In this document: positions 15,201 to 27,200 of the stretch, piece after piece | How the letters are laid out: the number at the start of each line of letters is the position of its first letter | Numbering within the stretch: the first letter of the stretch is position 1 | From: Liolophura sinensis | Taxonomy: Eukaryota > Mollusca > Polyplacophora > Chitonida > Chitonidae | Length of the DNA: 64,000 bases | Reading direction: 5' to 3' | Assembly: GCF_032854445.1 (NCBI RefSeq) | Contig: NC_088295.1 | Span: 14,433,385-14,497,384, forward strand | Made by a program: the position numbers and the translations under genes | The notes under the pieces: model-generated | The model's database searches: none | What the model saw: the letters and a program-made list of their open reading frames with translations, nothing else | Told to the model about the DNA's origin: nothing

Positions 15201-18200
15201 GCACGAACATCAATATTTATATAAGAGGGTCATACATGTAACAACAACTGAGCAATGCTGAAAAACAACCCAGCATATTGTACATATTTGTACAGAATAC
15301 TTCGCCGAGGCTGCATGTATGTATTATAAGAGAGATAAAATAATAAATCTGCTTTGAATTTGAGAAAATCTGAAACATGAGCGTCAGTAACGTCTTACAG
15401 TGACAGTAAAATGTCCCATATTGAAACAACTAACCTATAAACTATTTAATCATCTATGTATTTTACTGATGTTGTATGCCCTACTCAAAAGTGAAGCTTT
15501 TATTGTACATATACATACAAAAATGTAATTTATGTACGTGTATGTCAAGTGTGTAACAAAGTAACTCCTTTCCTCATGTTTGTCCTGGACTTACTGTAAT
15601 TCCTTTAAGGAAAGTTATTGGGGGACATCATGATATGAACTACATGTAAAGCTATTTTACAAATAAATGCTAGATGGAGACAATATGGTGCCCCTAGGCT
15701 TGAGAAATGGTTACAGGTATGTAATTGTATAGTAAAAGAGTAAACAACCAAAAAAACAAGCATTCCATGAATTAATTATAGTGACTACACAAAAAAGTAC
15801 AGGAAGGTATGCTGACAGTAATCTGTGACCATTGGAGCGTAGCATCCAGAAATAAATCAAGCAAGGAATATAGAACTGACCTCACCTCCACTGAAAAACA
15901 GTCGTGCATTTTGAAGTAGGTCAAGAAAGCGTGTTATCATGTGTTTGTATTTAAGTCAGTGACAGGAACCTCGTGGTGAATTGCCTCTTCAGGTATCTCA
16001 GAGAGGTGCATGCAGGCTATGCTGTTTTCTGACATAGTTACCCGTGATAATGTATCCTAGCCAGGTGTTAGTCACAAACATTTAACATTAAACCAAGGAG
16101 AGTGTCAACCAGGGCCAAGCAGGGAAATACCTAAGCAAGTACTTGTCAAAACCAGCTTTGTACCCTGAATATAAAAACTAAATTGACTGTACGTACATTC
16201 AGACAAACCAGGACAACATATATAAATTTGCTTTTTTATACACTTATGGGCCCTTTAGACACAAAATGACTTCACCTCAAAACCAGAGTGATATGATTTA
16301 AAAAGTGTAATGTTGACAGCATTTTTATTAATCCGGGTCATTAGCCTTCAAGCACTGAGTAACTTCATGAAGATCAAAAAAGTACATGTAATTTTAACCA
16401 GCAGTGATGTCACTGTATATACATGCACGGGCATTTCACAAGTCTACATATCCACAACACTCTCTACTTGAACATGTTCAGACGATTAGTAAAAAATTCT
16501 TCGGTATAACCCAATCCCCCAATCCCGTCACAAAATAGAGGTGGATGGTAGAGAATTTATTTTTGACGGGGGGGGGGGGGGGGGGGGGGGAGCTAATAAA
16601 AGAGACATTGAAAGAAATATAAAGAAATTCCATCAAAAGTCCATTAAAAAGTTTCGTGTAAGGCCTGTTCTGTTCTAACAAACATATTTTTATATGTCCT
16701 CCTTATTTGTCATATTCTGAAGATCGCTCTACCCAGTCATGTCACTGAGGACATCCTCACTGTTTTCACAGGAATCTTTCTTGATAGCTTCAGGAGTCCT
16801 TCAGGGTATTACATATATACATATCCGTCTGTTGTATTTCTACATTCAGGTTTGTTAAATCTTCTGGGTGACGACAAGTTTAGAGAGGTTGTGCAATGTA
16901 ACAGATATAGACCTTAAACAAATCAAATCTGGTACAAGAAAAAAAAATGTTAAGGTCACAGCATTAGTTGCAAGGTAGTGAGTCAGTCCACATCCTAGTA
17001 TGTGAAGCCCACCTGTGTCGCTAAGGACCACGTAAGCCAGGTGATAGGACAGGTAGATGATGTGAACAAAGCAGTATTAGTCACTAAGGTCAGAATACCC
17101 CACCACTTCACCTACAACATACCATACACTCACTTATCTACCTATACAAATATAGGTTTGTACAGGTATCCCCTAACTCTACTATTTAGGCTTGTCTAGC
17201 TTGAAGACAAACATATGCTGTACTGAGCACAGAATATCTTTTTATAGGTTATATTGCCAGATGATAACAATGCTGTCACTTCATCAGTTCACTGCAAGAC
17301 TGTTATTTTTTTATACTTATGAACTTAACAACACTTATATCCCTGATATATTTCTTGAGTATATATATACACAGGGCCTAATCTGGCCCCAGAAGGGCAG
17401 GGGGTGGAGCCACAGGTGAAGGGCACCTCAATCTTGAATATTTCGATTCTCAGTTGACCTCCACCCCACATGCACACCACAACACGTACCTAGCCTGAAA
17501 ATTAAGTCTAAGGATGGCTTGTATTTATTGATATGTGGAGAACTCTGCCACCCCGGATGACATGTGCATCTAATCATCACATTGTATCATAGCTACCCCA
17601 AGTCATCATTAAGAAGTTGTTTGTTGCAAAGTAAATTGAAAGTAATTCCCGGCCCGCATAATCTGAATGCTAATTCAATTATCCCGGGTCCAATTTTCAT
17701 CACCTGCTTCAGGGTATACATTTCTGATTTTAAATGCTCTTTAAAAACATTGTTGTTTTCATAACCAAGTTCTTTCACCCTGAAGTCAAACACTCCTTTT
17801 TGATTCTGGATCCAACATTAAATTTGAGTAAATTTACGAACTTTAAAACTAAACAAGCGAAGATGAAAGGCGCCCATTACTTTTGCCACAAAGAAATTAT
17901 ATTCACCAACAATAATGTGGCGAATGGCTAGCCGAAGCCTAGCGACTAAGTAGATAATCCGAGTCTTATAATGAATTCGGGATGTTTCTTTCTTTTTCTT
18001 TGTTTCTTTTTTTTTTCTGACGCAAAGGTCACTTTGAGGCAACGACAGCGTCCAGTAATTGGACGCTGAGAAGGGCTGGATTAGGCCCTCATACATATTC
18101 AAATTTACAATTATCCTGATTTATATACCTACCCTTGACTCTGGAATATTGGTGTCAGAAGCCAAGGTTCTCCTCAAGTCTTTCACATAGTCAGTCACAT

Positions 18201-21200
18201 TGCACTGCAGGCCAATTTTCACTTGCTTAGGTCTTGCGTCTGCATACACGATAGTGACATACACAGGGCGGAGCACCTTTTGTGGGAGTGGCAGTGAGAC
18301 GCAGAGGTACGGGTCAAACGTATTACTCTGTCTCTGACAGTTCAAACAGGTGAGGGAAGATCTGTACAAGGCCTGGAACAAATCACTCACAAAACTCTTA
18401 CTGAAGGCTGTAGCTTCTTCTGCCAAGTCTTCATCTCTCCTTGGAGACTGGTTCTGAAATAACACAATAAATGCACATTAAAAGTTATAAGATGTATAAG
18501 GATCATCAAAACTTGAAGAAACATGACACTTGTACACTCAGAAAAGGTAGTTAACACACATAATATAGTTTCAAGTGTGTGGAAATGAAAACAAAAATGT
18601 AATAACCTTTATACCCATTGTGCCATTAGGCTAAGTGACACATAAATAACAAATATTGGTAACAACAGAGAATAGTGAGTACTTCTTGCTGTTCTGTCCA
18701 TTCGACTGCCAGTCAAATAAGGAGCCCTACAGTGGTGTATTATGACGTAGATGTATCATGTAGGGATGTAATAACCATGATAAACCATACACTGTTTACA
18801 TAATGACTACATATTTTTAACTTTTCCGACGGAACACTACAAATTTGCAACACCAGCATAGAATAGGAAATATTTAGTATTAAAAAATACAAAAAATGAA
18901 GATGATGAAATGAAAAACACATCAAACCTCACAAAGAAATGCTTTGCATTCACAAAAAAAACCCCAAAAACAAACAATAAACAAAGAAATCCTTGATAAT
19001 ATCAAAAACATATGGATAACAACAGTGCTGGCTGCAGTTTTCCCTGAATGTCTGCTCATGTTGATGAACAATTAGTGGACTTGTCCGGGGTCATCCATGT
19101 CAAAGTCACACGCAAGTCACACACAGCATGGCATTGTTTCTTAACCTGAACAGATCCACCCTTCAGGCAGCCTCAGGAACATGTGAGTGATGTTAAGAGA
19201 TGTGAACAACAACATGATGTACATGTGCACATGTATGTAACAGAAGCCCAGCCAGATATAAGGGCAGTTTCTCAATGAAAAGTAATCCCTCAACAGACAA
19301 TGTGGCATAATGCGTAAGTTTAGAAACAAGAGAAAACATAAATGAATGGAGAACAAAGCAGAGCCTGTTCAAATGCGGACAGTATAAACGGAAGATTCAC
19401 GTAACATAGCTGCATACAAACACAGGAGACAGAAGAGCCTTTTACAACACTGGGATTGCGTGGGAGGTCATTCAGACACGTCAGAAAACATTACAAGCTG
19501 CGAGAGATGCACAAAGCTAGCAACATATTCATTACACAAGCTTCTTTGATAGCCAAACACTTTAACAGGTTATAGACATACCTGTACATACAACACACTT
19601 GCATGGCAAAAATAACATCCTCAATTTATACACACCCAGATATAAACAAATTTTAGGGGGGAAAAAGTCTTTTAATACAACATGAATGAAAACTGTGAAT
19701 TGAGTGTAAAGACTGATCTAAACTGAAACCTTTTACGTTTCATGGGTTCTCATATATATCGCCACGATATGGTCACAATATTGCTGAAGTGGTGTTAAGT
19801 TGTAATCATTCACTCTCATACAAAAGTATCATGTATAAATACATTATAAACATACTTGTACAATCAATAATTTATTTCATTTCATCGTAATCAAGAATAT
19901 TTCACACACGACCAGTAGGAGGAAACTGAGCAGAGGCCAGGGGAACCCACGCCCATCTGCAGGTCTCTGTTGGACCTTCTCACATAGGGTCAGTTATGTA
20001 CAATGTATGACAATAATGTCATGATATATGTACACTGTAGCAACTTGTCTCACACAGTCCAAGTTTTAGGCTTACAGCAAGGACAGAAAATCACAGCTGG
20101 TGAACATAATCTTTTAAACCTTTAAGTTGGCCTGAATCAACAACCTGTTACTTGTTTGGCCTCAAACTAATATTTCATACAAGACAACAGCATTGTTCTC
20201 CTCATAGCTGTTACAGAAGCTTCAAACAGCTGATTGCAAAACCAAATAAGATGAATACAACACAAACAGTACATCAAAGCCTAAATGGAAAATGAGAATG
20301 CCGTATGAAAAATACAGGTAACAAATATGAAGAAAAAAATTCTGAAATCTGCCCCTTAAAACGTACATGTTTCCACTGAAGACAAATAACAATACATGGC
20401 TTCACAAGATGAATACAAAACTTCATGTAGTCACCCATGCTTTTACCATTCCATGAGACTGATCACAAATGAGTTTGTGTAGTGTAATGGGGGCAATGGT
20501 AGTTATAGGGTATTGACCCCAAGCTGACCCCTTTCCACAAAGCGTACATAATTTCACAGTCTGCTGATTTAATTAAAAACACACTAACAGGAGGTCATGG
20601 TTGATGAGCTTATCCTTCCCCAGGTAATGCCTTAACTACAATGAATGAGAGAGCAGACCAGTGAGTGTGAACACATTCCCCACATTTATGGGTGATTACA
20701 ATTCTGCCCTACACATCTTCATGTAGTGTTATAATAACTACCCAAACTTTTCTCCTATGTAAAATGATGCACTCTCACAAAGTTTTCATATAAAGAGTAA
20801 ACAGAGGGAGCAGACCAGTGAGTGTGAACACATTCCCCACAGAAAACCATGTATGGGTGATTACAATTCTGCCCTACACATCTTCATGTAGTGTTACAAT
20901 AACTACCCAAACTTTTCTCCTATGTAAAATGATGCACTCTCACAAAGTTTTCATATAAAGAGTTAACAGAGGAAGTAGCCCTATGGGCTACACAATGTAC
21001 ATGTATAGACCTACTGAATGATAACAACAACCTTAAATTTTTGTAATATAACAACTACATGACACACATGTTTACAAACTTGTACATGTGTCTATTTCAA
21101 AATATCACAATTCAATACTTCTGTCCAAAATTCCAACATGAATAAATTCAGTCTGGTCATGTAAATGTGTATTTTAGATTCAATAACACTGTCCTTATGT

Positions 21201-24200
21201 AAGTGAATAAAGTGCATCTTCATAATTACATGTCACTGTAAGGAAGAAAGCAGCATCCCACATATTAGGGTTAAAATACCTGTACCCTAAATGATGACAA
21301 ATTTCGTTCATGACTAGCTTGTCCATTTTTCCTGATTATGAGAGTTCTATTGCTTTTAGAAAGGTGTTTTGTGGTTTGTTTGGAACATGGAATTATATTC
21401 TACTGGGAAATCTTAAGTTTCAGCACCATAAGTAGTATGTTGTGACATTTCTTTGCCTCTAAAAATGTACTTTTGTCGGGGAAATTTGAGGTCATTTAGG
21501 GTAGGTCTACTGTTTCATATGTGTGCAACACAATACTGTGATGATAGCTTAATAGTTGACCACTGAAGATTAGAATAACATGAATCCTTGAAACACCTTT
21601 TTATCTATACAGGTATAGACATGTGCATGTATTAACCTACATACAGACGTCACATGTATACAAACAGGTTTGTTATGTAATGCGACTACAGCTCGTCTGG
21701 CCCGACAGTCTTGTCCTTAATCTTCATTCATGCATACATGCACTATTTGTCCATGTTTTCGAATATGTTGAGTTGATAGTCTCACAACAGGAAAACAGAT
21801 GAATCAGATTTTGAGTCACATTCATACCTTTTGGCATGTTCAACAAATATTACTTACATAAAACCATATATTTTAGGATTTGTTTAATTTACATGAATAT
21901 ACACAGGTTTATTGAAATGAACTTCTTTATATCATGACAGATGTGTAAAACAATTCACTTCAAAAAACATACAAAAAACACAAACAAGCCCATAGTACAT
22001 TAAATCTTGACAATCACACCCAGATCATAGAAATATACATGTACATAGAGCAGTATGTACATCGTACAGGTACATATGAGAGGAAGCTCCTGGTAGTAAT
22101 AGTATCTTCCTGCACACTATATGACCACTCTGTCCAGGCAAAACTGAACACATATCTTGAGCTGAGCATAATCTTGATGGATGTGGTGACTACAATCCAG
22201 GTTTGTTTGAACATTCAATACTATTCAATACTATTACCCGTTGGAGATCACATCTACATGCTACATCATATGTACATGTACATGTAATGCTCATGAGACA
22301 ACACACTTGGTTTATTGAACATAGACAGCTAATTGAGACGTTGATACATTGAAGGCTGTTACATTGAATTACATGATTTCATGCCCGTAATTAGATTAAC
22401 ATATACTGGTCATGTCCTCTCGTTGGTACTCTAGAGACAGCAACTGTAATATCATAATATTAATTCTGACTAATGCATCAGTCTTGTTACACATGACACA
22501 GTGGTCTGGGATAAGTGGGTAATATCCACCAAACAGTGTCTACCTGTGTACAGGAAGTTGTTCAACGATTTCCTGATGGATAAGTCTAACATGTCTATCC
22601 TATCAGTCCATACATCTAACCTCAAGTCACACACACACTTAACCCCCTACAGGTACCAATGTACATGTACATCAGCATCAACTTGATCAATATCAGCTGA
22701 CCAGTTGACTGTATCAACAAAGAAATCTACATCCCATTAACAACAGGAAGTTGATTACCCCTTACCTACAGGTAAAATCAACAAATCCCCCAAGAAAAAC
22801 TGAACTATTAAACTGAGCGGTCAAACTCACAAGTACCATATACATGTATATAGATAAAGATGTATCAGTACATGCAATGATATCTAGGGCAAGTACTTAA
22901 CATGCGCAATACATAGTTATACATCAAAGTTTTTTACATCATTTTTGCATTCCAAGAATTCACTAACAGTAGATGCATAAAAATCATCTGTCTTCATGTA
23001 AATGCATAAATCTGTACACTACATGCACAAATGCATACAGTTGCTGCCAAAGAAAAACTACATACAATGCCACCAATTGCCAGAGGTACATGAAATACGA
23101 ATATATTCTTGTACACTGTATGTAACTACATGCACAATCATAGGTTTCTGTAAAGCAATCACTCAGTGCTGAATGCTCAGTACATTGCCTGTACATGTAC
23201 TACAGTGTTATAATTATGGCTGAATTTATTACATTTACCTGACACAATGTTCTTTCTTTACGAGTTTAATTTTTACCATAAACATTAATTCTGCTTTCAT
23301 GGGTACATATTGTTATGTATGAGAGGTATTATAGTCAATGTCCATACATGGTGTATTTGGATGTGATGGCTACAAGCAGATAGCCGATATGGTCCACGAG
23401 GATCTGATAGCACTGATCTGTGCTGATGTCAAACAAACTTGGATCAGCGTTGTTTGTTCATCAGCGGGGTGAAGATTGATTGACCAGGGCAGCAGGCTAG
23501 CCAACCTCACAGCTTATCCCTCCAAGGTCATCAATAGTTAGATGTACACAGAAAAGTATATTGACGTTTGCGCGCTACTTTCTCATATAAAGCAGAATCC
23601 ACTGCACTGATTTCGGTACCAACAGAAAATCATAAATTTTAATACATAACAACTTCTTTCATTTAACTTGTTGAACAACAAATACAGCTACTGTAATGCT
23701 TCAATCTGCTCATGTGTTTACAAGGTGTTTATTGAAGCATATTCTGACGACGTTATTTGGTGTACAATGACAAAATTATACCTTTAGTGAAGCCTAGAAC
23801 CATAGTAGTTTCGTCTCCAAATTCAAATTAAAAATGTGCATAAAGTGCCCTGAAAGTTACTCTTTCATATGCAAAAAGGTTGAGGAATTAAGGTATACAT
23901 ATACATATCTTTTATACTGTTTATACATACATTTGAACTAGTACACACTTACATGATGTAGACTTGCACATGTATACAACATTCTTCTAGTCCATACCCA
24001 ATACTACATTCAACATACATACAAGTATTGAAGGTAACATAAAACCATTACACATCAATGCAGAACTTGCAAAACTCATTCCCGCCTATATCAAGACAGT
24101 CCAAAGCTGTGAACTGATTTGTTTTTCCTTTTATCACGTTACAATTATCAGTATACATGTGCTCATAAAACTAATATGAAGTAGGCACACACAGCAACGT

Positions 24201-27200
24201 CACACAAGAAGACGATACGTTCTACTGTCTGGGTAGCTCCTCTTCGAAGGGAAACTTTTACAATGATACACGTAATATCAAACATTTGAATGTATGCTTT
24301 TTAAAGTATTATTGTGACTTTCCTAGCCCAACTAAGGTGTAGTTGTAACACCAACAATGACTCAACAAAGTGTAGATGAAGCAGGGCTTCAAAGGGCAGT
24401 TGATGGGTTTCAAGGGAGTACTAAGCTTTAGCCATGAGAAGGTTCAGCTTGACTAATGCAGTTGGAAGGATCTTTGTCATGTTGATTGACTGGCGCATCT
24501 TCCTGGTCAGAGTTAACTGGTCTCTCAGGGCATCTGCCTCGTCTCTGTATGTGCATAAACACTCATCAGGAGTCAGCGGCACACACAGCCATACATCCCA
24601 AACAAGGCTCTGAATAATATGTACATACAACACACACAGGCTGCCAACCATACAACAAAGGACTTAACAGGCTGAATGTATTTGTCACCCAACTTATGAA
24701 TACCTGAAATGTTGAGCTGATGATTACATGTATGTTCACATGATACATGCCTGCTGCATAATAACTACTGTATTACAGTATATGTATGTCATGTGCCTGT
24801 ACTTTGTACCATAGTGAAAAAAGACATATTAGCACAAAGCCAGATCTGTTTCTTTCACAACCCTTTAACAGCCATGTACATAGGTATAACCCAAGCAGAA
24901 AGTATTATGGTGTTATGTCAGAAAATGATAATTTGGAAACAACAGTTTTTGACCACAAGCAAAAACTGCGAAGTACACCAATATTATGAGTACTTGATTT
25001 TCATTTCACTTTCGCAACTGTATGCATACATGTACTTCAATTTAAAGAAATTACAAGTACCAAAGAAAACAGAATTTTCGTGAACATGTGCTACAAATAC
25101 AATTATGCACAGACATGAAATTGGACTGTACATATTATACTATAAACTGACATGTAACAATGGAAATATCACAACAAAAAAGAACATATACATGTGAAAA
25201 GAAATAGACCAAACTTTTAATTGTACGTGTAAAATTGCTACTATGCTATTATAAATAAACCCATTCTAGACAACATACAAAAATCAAAGCTTATTATGTT
25301 AATCTGGATAACAATCTAATTTCATATAGCTGGATATTTTTTCATTTGGAAAAAAATAAACCCACACAGTAACATGCACCTATCTCGGAATTGAGGATTA
25401 TGCCCACAGGGTACAATTAACAATGCTGGTAAGAGAGCAGGTAGGGACCATATTATGTCTGGACATGGTTCACTGCATTTGAGGTACAAAGGTAAACAAT
25501 TGTTACAAATTGTAGGCCTGCACGGCTTGCTATGAAAGTCACACTATGTAAGCAACTACCATGTTGAAGCACTGGCAATGTCAACAAGATCTGACAGCGC
25601 AAGAGTACTTGTGGTTGGCAACTGTCAACTTGACCTTACCCCAGGTGTTAACACAAATCCAGAGAGAACAGGTCACTTTGGACCAATACATACCTACAGT
25701 ACATGTGCACAAATAATTACCCTCATTCACCACTGACATATTAACAGTTACAACCATTGAAAATTCATCTACGGGTGTGTTATAGTTGCAAACAGTACAT
25801 ACAAGTACTTGATAAAAAAAATGTTGAACAAATTGTTAAACATCAATCGTGATCTTGAATGGAGAATAAATATACATTTTACATGTAACCTCACTGTCTG
25901 CAGTGGAGGTCAATAACAAGCTGCTTTAACCCGAGGACACATCCACTAAACTTTTTTACAAAGATGTCATCCTACAGGACTACAATACGGTGTTACAACA
26001 TGAAGGGAAAATTCTGTCCATAAGTTTCAAGAAACTAAATCTGAAAATGGTCGACTCACTCTGAGCAGTAAAGGTACACACTCCGCACAACTTAATAATG
26101 TGACAATCTGAATCCAATATGTAAATTGTGAACAACAAGGCCTACTTTTGGAATTATTAAGCAGTGAAGCCGAATCCTGTTAAAATTTACATGTTCTTAA
26201 GATGATATTTTCACCATCTTGTCATCACAAAAAAATCAGTAAATGCCAACATGTCCATGGTCTTGAAAACCTAATTCCAAATTTCAAGTCTTGCATATGT
26301 TTGCTACATGTACATATAGGTAATAAAGTTGGGAGACACAGTATTTGGATGGGGTATCTGTTCCAGGTTCTGTATTATACCATAAATATACAGCAGAATA
26401 CTAATAATTGGAGATGAAAGGTATATACCAGTAGTGAAACACTGTGCAATTGCAGAGTCAACTGGTCAAACCAAAATGGAAAATGCGTTTTTGTATGCGA
26501 TTGTAGCACTTGATAAATCACACATGACAGATCGAATGACAAATGGCATCATGTGCATGCATCTTTATAAACAGCAAATAACATAACATATTCAAAGCCC
26601 TGACTAAGCTGCATTTGTCTAGTCCCCTAGCAATCTTCAAAATATTTTTAGATTTTAATCAAACAAGTCAATTTAAACAGATTTATAAGCTTGAAAGTGC
26701 ATTACACTGCAGATTAAATCTTACAATCATGTTTAACTTATATATGTAAATCTCTGTACAGCTTCAGTTTCATGCGCATGTACATATACACATGTAAGTA
26801 ATAATGCATGCTCAAATATGTAAATATCCTTGATTTAAATTCACAAGGGATGTTTGCATGAGAGGATTGTCCTTACTATTAACTGAAAGACCCATTAATT
26901 TCTTAATGTAAGGTTATGTAACATGAGTTTTAATGAGCCAGGACAATACCTTTACTATAAGAAGTGACAACTACTTCACCTTGTCACCACCTGCAGATAT
27001 ATAATCCTGACCCTTTATACTGTATTACTCTGCTTCGACGTTAAACACATTTCAGCACCCCAGCAGAGCACCACATAAGGAAGTTTAAGGTATATGAATG
27101 TAAAACCTCGCCAAAACAAGCCACCTTAAGTATTTTCAATTATATACATGTATAACATGTCTTATCCATGTATTGTACATGGCTGTAATTAGTCTTTCAT

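Larger units (their letters stand above)
13109..18132 (-). other. USP intron 2
   Basis: A 5-kb intron with the G23 run, the R1 repeat copy at 17494 and a possible SINE remnant at 14336. No other structure recognised. Confidence 0.65.
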
